DNA from: Pseudomaricurvus sp033283175
GTDB lineage: Bacteria > Pseudomonadota > Gammaproteobacteria > Pseudomonadales > Cellvibrionaceae
Direction of reading: 5' to 3'
DNA: 64,000 nt
NCBI GenBank assembly: GCA_033283175.1
Contig: JAWMQM010000005.1
Location: forward strand, 42,836 to 106,835
The notes under the pieces are model-generated. The model was not told the DNA's origin and did no database searches. It saw only the letters and a program-made list of their open reading frames with translations. The position numbers and the translations under genes are program-made. This document shows, one piece after another, positions 25,732 through 32,271 of this stretch; position 1 is the stretch's first letter; each line of letters opens with the position of its first letter.

Positions 25732-26376
25732 ATGAAGTTCCAGGTGATTCCCGTAACCCCCTACCAGCAAAACTGTACCCTGCTCTGGTGTGAAGAGACC
25801 AAAAAGGCAGCGGTGGTGGATCCGGGCGGAGACCTGAGCCGCATCGAGCAGGCTATTGAAAAGCAGGGGCTGACCCTGGAGAAGATTCTCTGTACCCACG
25901 GTCACCTGGACCACGTGGGCGGTGTGGATGCGCTGGCCAAGGCCAAAGGCCTCCCCATTGAGGGACCACAGGAGGAGGACGCCTTCTGGATTGAGCAGCT
26001 GCCGGCCCAGACCAAGCAGATGGGCTTTCCGCCATCCGAGGCTTTTGTTCCTGACCGCTGGCTGCACGACGGTGACAGCGTTACTGTGGGCAACGAAACC
26101 CTCGAAGTACGTCACTGCCCCGGCCACACGCCTGGCCATGTGATCTTCTTCCACCCTGCCAGTAAGGTGGCCATGGTGGGTGATGTGTTGTTTCAGGGCT
26201 CAATTGGTCGCACCGATTTCCCCCGCGGTGATTTTGACACACTGATCAACTCGATCCGCGAACGTCTCTGGCCACTGGGTGACGATGTGCAGTTCATTCC
26301 CGGCCACGGCCCGGTCTCTACCTTCGGCCATGAGCGCAAGACCAACCCCTTTGTGTCTGACAGCGTGATTGGCTGA
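25732..26376 (+). CDS. MBL-fold metallohydrolase (glyoxalase II-like, YcbL type)
   Basis: A 214-residue metallo-beta-lactamase-fold protein with the metal motif CTHGHLDHVGG (T-H-x-H-x-D-H, about 62-72). Further ligands lie in HCPGHTPGHV (about 128-137), a GDVLFQGSIGRTDFPRGD segment (Asp ligand) and FIPGHGP (last His). The start KFQVIPVTPYQQNCTLLWCE is that of the YcbL subgroup, which has weak glyoxalase II activity (S-lactoylglutathione hydrolysis). The C-terminal substrate domain of classical GloB is absent, consistent with the short length. It is convergent with the acyl-CoA synthetase across a shared palindromic terminator. Confidence 0.93.
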   Translation: MKFQVIPVTPYQQNCTLLWCEETKKAAVVDPGGDLSRIEQAIEKQGLTLEKILCTHGHLDHVGGVDALAKAKGLPIEGPQEEDAFWIEQLPAQTKQMGFPPSEAFVPDRWLHDGDSVTVGNETLEVRHCPGHTPGHVIFFHPASKVAMVGDVLFQGSIGRTDFPRGDFDTLINSIRERLWPLGDDVQFIPGHGPVSTFGHERKTNPFVSDSVIG

Positions 26377-26390
26377 CAGTGCGATGGACT

Positions 26391-26416
26391 AAAGAGGCTC
26401 GGTACCGAGCCTCTTT
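26391..26416. terminator. Bidirectional terminator between MBL hydrolase and acyl-CoA synthetase
   Basis: A fully palindromic 26-mer, AAAGAGGCTCGGT and its complement, lies 15 bases past the hydrolase stop codon. It presents A/T tails on both sides and so can serve both convergent genes. Confidence 0.75.
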
Positions 26417-26440
26417 AAGGTAAGGTCATTCCAGAATAAG

Positions 26441-26466
26441 GTCATTCCCGCGGCGGCGGGAATCCA
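26441..26466. repeat. Short palindromic GTCATTCCCGC / GCGGGAATCC repeat
   Basis: GTCATTCCCG then CGG and CGGCGGGAATCCA form an imperfect palindrome of a kind dispersed in many proteobacterial genomes. A half copy (AAGGTCATTCC) lies just before it at about 26423-26433. It lies between convergent genes. One copy was seen, so its repeat nature rests on recognition, not on multiplicity here. Confidence 0.45.
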
Positions 26467-26488
26467 CAGCGAGCCGCGTCGACGGTCG

Positions 26489-28393
26489 CTAGCCGACTTC
26501 CGATTTAAACGCGTACTGCCCCAACGCCTCTTTTACCGCATCGGCCTGACTGCTGTCGGTCAATGTCACGGTAACTGCTTGCCCGTGCTGCTTGTCGATA
26601 CGCACGTTGAGTCCATAGCTTTTCACGCCCAGCTCTGCCAGCACTTCGCTTACGGTGAGCTCGGTGATGTGATTGCGCAAATCCGGTTTGAAAATCTTGC
26701 CCACCGCCGTCAGCGGCATGGCGTCGATAAACAGTATGCGTTTGGGAATGGCGGCGCGCTCGGGGATGTGCTCCTCGCAGAACGCCAGCAATTCTGTTTC
26801 GCTGACGTCGGCGCCGGGCTTCAGTTGCACGTAGGCGGCTGGCAGTTCGCCGACACGGGGATCGGGTTTGCCGACAGCGGCAGCGGCCGCTACGGCGTCG
26901 TGCTGGAACAGTGCCTCTTCAATCATCTGCGGGTCGATGTTGTGGCCGCCGCGAATAATCAGGTCCTTGCTGCGACCGGTGAGCCACAGGTAACCGCGCT
27001 CGTCCAGACGCCCCAGGTCACCGGTGTTAAACCAGCCGGGCTCAATCCACTGGCCTTCGTTCTGTTCCGGGTGTTTGTAGCCGTTAAAGACGTTGGGGCC
27101 ACTGATGGCAATGATGCCGGCTTCGTTGGTGTCGCAGTCGCGCAGCAGTGCGCCGGTTTTCTCGTCCACCTCCACGATGCGAATGCCCATGTAGGGTACC
27201 CGCGCACCCACCGAGCCAATAAAGCGATCGCCAAAGCGCGGATTAAGCGTACTGACGCAGGTGCCTTCGGTCTGGCCATAGCCCTCCACCAGCACCAGCC
27301 CGGTCTGCCTTTCAAACTGCCGTGCCAGCTCGGTGGCCAGGGGCGCCGCACCGCAGACGGCGAACTTCAGCGAGGAGAGGTCAAAGCCGGTGGTGGGGAA
27401 GTTCAGCAGGCCGGTGAGAATGGTGGGCACGGCACTGAACAGGGTGACCCGGTATTTCTCCACCAGCGGCCAGAAGTTTTTCATGACTTCCGGTGTGCGA
27501 TAGCCCTGCGGTGTGGCGAGCAGTACCTCGCCACCGCACATCCACGCCGACAGGCCGGTAAAGACGGCGTTGACGTGAAACAGCGGAAGGCCGATGAGAA
27601 TCACGTAACCCTCTTCCATGTTGCAGGCGGTACTGATCTGGAAGGCGCAGGCGAGTTCGTTAAGGTGGTTGTGAGGGGCCAGCTTGGGTGTGCCGGTGGT
27701 GCCGCCGGTGTGGAAATAGGAGGCGATGTCGGTGTTGGTTATCTGGCGGCCGCTGTCGAGCCCGTCGCTGTTGTATTGGCTGATAAACGTGTCGAAGTCG
27801 ACCACTCCGTCGCCGAGGTAGCTGCCCCGCTGCTGGTCGATGGCATCGCGCATGCCGGCGGGCAGGAAGACGGCCGGGTCGACCGTGATAATAGTGTGCA
27901 GGGATGGCACCTGGGTTTTCAGCTCCAGTGCCTTCTGCCAGAGTTCCGTGCCCGGGAAGGGCGCCAGGGTGATCAGCACCGGGCAGGCGGTGTCGTTGAG
28001 GATGGCGGCGATGTGCTCCACTTCCAACAGCGGATTGATGGGGTTGATGATGCCGGCGGCCTCGCCACCCCAGAGGGCGAATTCGGTCTGCGGCAGGTTG
28101 GGTAGCAGGATGCCGATAGTATCGGTGGGCCCGACGCCCAGATGGTGCAGGGCATTGGCGGTCTGGGTGATGCGCTGGCAGAGCTCGCGGTAGCTGTAGC
28201 CGGCTGGCGTTTCCTCCGGCGTGCCCTGTATCAGGAAGCGCAGGGCCACCCGGTCCTCGTAGCGTTCCGCCAGGTCGCAGAACAGTTGGTAGGTACTGGG
28301 CGGCAGGCCCCGCTCGGACAGGGGGATGGCCTCCACTGCTGGCAGAGACTCCGGCCCTGTGTTGCGGTAATCGGCGGGGCGATATTGGCTCAT
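26489..28393 (-). CDS. Acyl-CoA synthetase (AMP-forming) with C-terminal extension
   Basis: A 634-residue adenylate-forming enzyme that activates a carboxylic acid with ATP and CoA. Core motifs in order: P-loop YFHTGGTTGTPKLAPHN (about 233-250), VEGYGQTEG (about 392-400), WFNTGDLGRLDERGYLWLTG with the hinge RSKDLIIRGG, and the catalytic lysine in LTAVGKIFKPDLR (about 560-572). After the usual end there is an extra 60-70 residue tail (YGLNVRIDKQHGQAVTVTLT) that looks like a small alpha/beta domain. The acid substrate cannot be read from the sequence. Alone after the sortase gene on the same strand; the 213-bp gap argues against cotranscription. Confidence 0.9.
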   Translation of the reverse strand: MSQYRPADYRNTGPESLPAVEAIPLSERGLPPSTYQLFCDLAERYEDRVALRFLIQGTPEETPAGYSYRELCQRITQTANALHHLGVGPTDTIGILLPNLPQTEFALWGGEAAGIINPINPLLEVEHIAAILNDTACPVLITLAPFPGTELWQKALELKTQVPSLHTIITVDPAVFLPAGMRDAIDQQRGSYLGDGVVDFDTFISQYNSDGLDSGRQITNTDIASYFHTGGTTGTPKLAPHNHLNELACAFQISTACNMEEGYVILIGLPLFHVNAVFTGLSAWMCGGEVLLATPQGYRTPEVMKNFWPLVEKYRVTLFSAVPTILTGLLNFPTTGFDLSSLKFAVCGAAPLATELARQFERQTGLVLVEGYGQTEGTCVSTLNPRFGDRFIGSVGARVPYMGIRIVEVDEKTGALLRDCDTNEAGIIAISGPNVFNGYKHPEQNEGQWIEPGWFNTGDLGRLDERGYLWLTGRSKDLIIRGGHNIDPQMIEEALFQHDAVAAAAAVGKPDPRVGELPAAYVQLKPGADVSETELLAFCEEHIPERAAIPKRILFIDAMPLTAVGKIFKPDLRNHITELTVSEVLAELGVKSYGLNVRIDKQHGQAVTVTLTDSSQADAVKEALGQYAFKSEVG

Positions 28394-28606
28394 CTCGGTT
28401 CCTCCTTGAGCGCGCGGGCGTGAGAGCTGAGATTTGGGGGCAAGGGTGTGCGGGCAAAGCTACTGTTTCATCTTAAAACTCTCACCCGCCCCCGCAAGCG
28501 CGGCGGTTGGCAGGGCACTGCCTAACTGGCCAAACAGATGTCCAAATTCGCCACGCCGCTGGTTGCCTGCCGGCCGTGTTGTCAGTCCGGCCATTCGTTC
28601 ACTGGT

Positions 28607-29212
28607 TTACAGCTGCAGGCGCTCGCCCTGCACTGTTTCAGGGCTGGCGTAGAGCACGTAGCGCAAGGGTCCGGACTGCAGGCCGTCAAATGGGTAGCAG
28701 GTGACCAGCAGCAGTTGCTGCCGGCCGAGGTCGACCGCGAAGCCCTGGCGGCTGTCGATGACCGCGCCATGGTCAACCCGATAACGGAGCCATTCGCCGT
28801 TACGGGTTTGCAGGCGCAGCCGATCACCGGGTTGCAGCTGCCGCAGCCCCCGGAAGTGGGTGTCGCGGTGGCCGCCAATCAGGGTGGTACCCTGCCCGGG
28901 TGGGCGCGAGGCGGTGGCATACCCCGGTCCGAAAGCCAGCGCATTGCCCTGGGCCCCGTGCAGCACATAGAGATCCTGCTGTGCCAGTTGCAACCGCGCC
29001 ACCGGCCAGGTATCTGCCCAGGGCCAGGGCTTGTGGGCCTGTCGGGGCTGTTGCAGGGTGTCGGCCCAGGCGCCGGCAATAAGCTGCTGTGCCAGCCAGG
29101 CCTTGGCGTGAATCCAGCCGGCCTGGCCCCAGTGCCACAGGGTCAGCAGCACGAGAGTGGCTGTTATCCAGGGGCGCAACTGTTGCCACCGGCTAGTGCT
29201 CACGGCGGGCAT
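28607..29212 (-). CDS. Proteobacterial dedicated (class GN) sortase
   Basis: A 201-residue membrane-anchored cysteine transpeptidase. One N-terminal membrane segment (RPWITATLVLLTLWHW, about 13-28) is followed by the sortase barrel. The catalytic triad is visible: His115 in GGHRDTHF, Cys172 in LLLVTCYPF, Arg184 in GPLRYVLYA. The ATG at 29212 with GGAGG upstream starts inside the 3' end of the VIT/VWA gene (20-bp overlap), so the enzyme and its substrate are translationally coupled. Sortases cut between Thr and the next residue of an LPxT-type signal; the one candidate substrate in view is the product of the overlapping gene. The final acceptor in this Gram-negative system is unknown. Confidence 0.93.
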   Translation of the reverse strand: MPAVSTSRWQQLRPWITATLVLLTLWHWGQAGWIHAKAWLAQQLIAGAWADTLQQPRQAHKPWPWADTWPVARLQLAQQDLYVLHGAQGNALAFGPGYATASRPPGQGTTLIGGHRDTHFRGLRQLQPGDRLRLQTRNGEWLRYRVDHGAVIDSRQGFAVDLGRQQLLLVTCYPFDGLQSGPLRYVLYASPETVQGERLQL

Positions 29213-31412
29213 GGCGGCCTCCACACAGGTGCAGTGACAGCAGCAGGGCAAAGGTGAGTAAACCCAGCAGCAGGTTGAGGCTGGCATTGGTGGCAGTTTT
29301 CGGCAGCGCCAGTGCCTGTTGTCCCTGAGGCACCAGATTGCCAACGGTTTTGCCTTTTAGGTCTTCCGGCGCCGGGCGGCGCGGGGTTTTATCCACCGCA
29401 ATAAAACTGGTGTAGGGCGACAGCAGCTGATGTTGCAGGGCCAGCTCCAGTACCTGCTGACGGGTTTCGTCAGCGTCGGCCCCGCGCGCCTTATCGTCCA
29501 GCAGATCGCTGATGCGTTGCCGCGCCCAGAGGCGGGCGATGCCTTTGCCCTGGTTGTCGGCGTCGGGTTTCAGCCTGAGGCTCTGCTGCCAGCGGCTGTG
29601 CCCCAGCTCCCCTTGCAGCTGCACCTCGATCCCGTTGGCTGGCAGTTGGCCGAGGCGGGCTTTGATCAGCAGCGGCTCGCCCAGGTAGAGGTCCGGCAGT
29701 CGTCCCGGCAGGGTTTGCGTTTCGATGCCGTCGGGCCAGCGGATACTCAGGTTGCGCAGCACCGGGCTCTCCAGCTTGCTGAAAAGCTCGCCCATTTTTT
29801 CGCCGACTTCGCCGCTGTCACCAATATGGGTGAAGCTGCCGCGGCCAAACTGGGCCGCCTTGCGCATAAAGTGGCTGTTGGGGGCGGAGCCGATGCCGAC
29901 GGTAAACAGGCGGGTGTTGCCCAGCTCCCGGTCGATCAGTTCGAACAGTTGCTCCTCATTGCCGACACTACCATCGGTGATAAAGATGACCTGCCGCAGT
30001 TGTTCGCCGGTGTCGTGGTGGCGCAGTGCCGACTGCAGTGCCGGCAGCATCTCGGTACCGCCACTCGCCTCCAGTGAACTGACAAAGTGCTTCGCCTTTT
30101 GCAGCAGCTCGGGGCGGGCCAGCTGGCTGTTGCTGAACAGTTGGCGATAGCGGGAGTTAAATTCAATAACGTTGAAACGGTCCTGTGGCTGCAGGCGATC
30201 CAGTGCCAGCAGCAGGCTGGCACGGGCCTGTTCGATGGAGGTGCCGCCCATGGAGCCGGAGGTGTCGATAATAAATACCGTCTCCCGTGTCAGGCGGCTG
30301 CTCTGCCTGGCCGCTGGTGGCATCAGCATCAGCAGGGCGTAGTGGGCCACCGTGTTGTCGGCTTCCGTGCGGGACTCGGTAAAGGTGGCGGCCTGCGGCG
30401 CGCGCCCCGCCACCGGTCGCCACTGCAGCACAAAATCCCGGTCCATGGGGATGCGTTCGGAGCGGGTGGTGATACTGTGCTGTGGGCCGTGCTTCTCGAT
30501 CACCAGATCGTGGTAGGGGCTGGTGATGGACTGCAGCGGCAGGCCGGCATTGAGTTCGATGGCGATGCGGATCTCGTGTGAGCCTGTCGCCTTCAGGGTT
30601 TGCGGAGGCGTGATCTCGTGGGCGTCGGGCACTGCTCTGGTAGGCATGGCCCAGCCCCAGCTGCCATCCATCTGCAGGCTGGTGTGGTCTGTGGTTGGTT
30701 GGGGCTTGCCTTGCGTTTCGGTCTCTTCACGCCCGCTGTGCTGCAGGGTGTTGGCACCGGGAATGTAGCGCGGCGTGATGGTGGTGGGCAGGCGGGTACT
30801 GAACAGCCCCTGCTCATAGTGGACCGTGTCGGTGTACTCCAGGGTGACGGTAACCGTTTCCCCCGGGCCGATGTTGGCCACTCTCTGGGTGAACAGGTTG
30901 GGACGCTGCTGCTCCGTTAGGCTGGCGGTTTTGCCGCTGGCTTTGGCCTGCTGGTACTCCTGGCGGGCGGCCTGCTTTTCACGGATCTCGCCTTCGATGA
31001 GGCGCTCGCCAATTTGCATGGTCATGCGGCCAATGGCGGCGGTGTCCGGTAGTGGAAAGCGATAGGTGCCCTCTACCCAGTCGTCGCTGGATGGGTTGCT
31101 GAAGCTCTGCCGGAAACGGGTGTGGATGACCATGCCGTTGACGGTGATCTCCGCCTCGCTGCTGAGCAGTAATGCCGGCAGTCGCTGGCCATCTGCCTGT
31201 TGCAGCAACAGTTCGCCGCTGCCGCCTTCAAGGTCGCTGGCACGTGCCTGTTCCGCCAGCCAGATAAGCGCGACTGCCAGTAACAGCGACAGGCCGGTTA
31301 CCTGCCACAGGCGGCGGCGCCAGCGGTTGGGTTGGTGCCACAGGGCTTTGCGCGGGTAGGGCCCCGGTGTCAGCAGGCGGCGCCTGGGTATGCGTGGATT
31401 GTGAAAGCTCAT
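29193..31412 (-). CDS. VIT/VWA-domain surface protein, sortase target with LPKTAT signal
   Basis: A 739-residue exported protein. A basic N-terminus with the export segment LSLLLAVALIWLAEQARA (about 41-58) is followed by a VIT domain at about 80-210 (GEIREKQAARQEYQQAKASG), a linker, and a VWA domain with the MIDAS motif DTSGSMGG at 383-390. The beta-rich tail ends in sorting signal LPKTAT (703-708), a hydrophobic segment (LNLLLGLLTFALLLSLHL) and a basic end RHARREH. This matches the marine proteobacterial sortase target family. ATG 31412 has GGAGGAA 7 bases upstream. It is transcribed divergently from the regulator pair and overlaps the sortase gene. The VWA MIDAS suggests metal-dependent protein binding. 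Confidence 0.94.
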   Translation of the reverse strand: MSFHNPRIPRRRLLTPGPYPRKALWHQPNRWRRRLWQVTGLSLLLAVALIWLAEQARASDLEGGSGELLLQQADGQRLPALLLSSEAEITVNGMVIHTRFRQSFSNPSSDDWVEGTYRFPLPDTAAIGRMTMQIGERLIEGEIREKQAARQEYQQAKASGKTASLTEQQRPNLFTQRVANIGPGETVTVTLEYTDTVHYEQGLFSTRLPTTITPRYIPGANTLQHSGREETETQGKPQPTTDHTSLQMDGSWGWAMPTRAVPDAHEITPPQTLKATGSHEIRIAIELNAGLPLQSITSPYHDLVIEKHGPQHSITTRSERIPMDRDFVLQWRPVAGRAPQAATFTESRTEADNTVAHYALLMLMPPAARQSSRLTRETVFIIDTSGSMGGTSIEQARASLLLALDRLQPQDRFNVIEFNSRYRQLFSNSQLARPELLQKAKHFVSSLEASGGTEMLPALQSALRHHDTGEQLRQVIFITDGSVGNEEQLFELIDRELGNTRLFTVGIGSAPNSHFMRKAAQFGRGSFTHIGDSGEVGEKMGELFSKLESPVLRNLSIRWPDGIETQTLPGRLPDLYLGEPLLIKARLGQLPANGIEVQLQGELGHSRWQQSLRLKPDADNQGKGIARLWARQRISDLLDDKARGADADETRQQVLELALQHQLLSPYTSFIAVDKTPRRPAPEDLKGKTVGNLVPQGQQALALPKTATNASLNLLLGLLTFALLLSLHLCGGRHARREH

Positions 31413-31491
31413 GCAGATTCCTCCGTGTCGATGGAGGTATTAGAGCGGGGCAATCGGGCGCGGGGACGGAACAATCATGGCCATGGGCGGG

Positions 31492-31510
31492 TCAATTGTG
31501 ATCAATTGTG
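31492..31510. promoter_or_regulatory. Tandem direct repeat, candidate operator of the sortase-system response regulator
   Basis: TCAATTGTG occurs twice with a 10-bp period (31492-31500 and 31502-31510) in the 166-bp region between the VIT/VWA gene and the response-regulator gene. OmpR-family regulators bind head-to-tail repeats one helical turn apart. A third partial match, CACAATCGA (31552-31560, inverted half), lies closer to the regulator. Direct evidence of binding is absent. Confidence 0.5.
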
Positions 31511-31578
31511 GCAGCGGGCTGCAGGTCCGCCGTATTTGGTTACAATGGCGCCACAATCGATACAAGGATCCGAGATTT

Positions 31579-32271
31579 ATGGCCCGTCAGATCGCCATCG
31601 TGGAAGACGAAATTGCCATTGCTGAAAACTACCGCGATGCCCTGAGCCGTCAGGGCTATGGGGTGACGCTCTACCAGACCCGGCAGGCGGCGATGGAAGT
31701 CTTCCGTCACAGTCTGCCGGACCTGGCCATCATTGATGTGGGTTTGGGGGAGGATGTGGAGGGTGGTTTTGAGCTCTGCCGTGAGTTGCGTTCGCTGGCT
31801 CCGGAGCTGCCGATCATTTTTCTCACTGCTCGCGACAGTGACTTTGATGTGGTTTCCGGCTTGCGCCTGGGGGCCGATGACTACCTCAGCAAGGACATCA
31901 GCCAGCCGCACATGCTGGCGCGCATCGTGGCCCTGCTGCGGCGGGTCGACACCCTGCGCCAGCGGGTCGGGGCGCAGCCGGAAGAGGAGCTGCAGCGCGG
32001 CCCGCTGACGCTCAATATGGACCGCATGTGCGCCCTCTGGAACAGCCAGCGCATCGACCTGACGGTAACCGAGCTGTGGATGGTGCACGCCCTGGCGCGC
32101 CACCCCGGCCATGTCAAAAACCGCCAGCAACTGATGGATGCGGCCAACGTCGTGCTGGATGACAACACCATCACCTCACACATCAAGCGCATCCGTAAAA
32201 AGTTTGCCCGCATGGACGGCAGTTTCGACGCTATCGAAACCGTCTATGGCATGGGTTACCGCTGGCGATGA
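31579..32271 (+). CDS. OmpR-family response regulator of the dedicated sortase system
   Basis: A 230-residue two-component regulator. Receiver domain at 1-120 with the acidic pair in IVEDE, phospho-acceptor Asp53 in AIIDVGLG, Thr83 in FLTARDS and Lys105 in YLSKDIS. The C-terminal winged helix at about 135-230 has ELWMVHALARHPGHVKNRQQ, the recognition helix TITSHIKRIRKKF and the closing hairpin ETVYGMGYRWR. The ATG at 31579 follows AAGGA. It matches the family of response regulators specific to proteobacterial sortase loci. Its stop codon overlaps the kinase start by 4 bp (ATGA). The likely target is the divergent promoter region with the TCAATTGTG repeats. Confidence 0.93.
   Translation: MARQIAIVEDEIAIAENYRDALSRQGYGVTLYQTRQAAMEVFRHSLPDLAIIDVGLGEDVEGGFELCRELRSLAPELPIIFLTARDSDFDVVSGLRLGADDYLSKDISQPHMLARIVALLRRVDTLRQRVGAQPEEELQRGPLTLNMDRMCALWNSQRIDLTVTELWMVHALARHPGHVKNRQQLMDAANVVLDDNTITSHIKRIRKKFARMDGSFDAIETVYGMGYRWR

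Noticed and set aside
26441..26466. Palindrome as a second terminator of the acyl-CoA synthetase gene
   Set aside because: No T tract; the preceding 26391-26416 palindrome already fits that role, so I listed it as a dispersed repeat.
26579..28105. 508-codon open frame opposite the acyl-CoA synthetase
   Set aside because: Shadow of a well-supported gene on the other strand; no domain or ribosome site.
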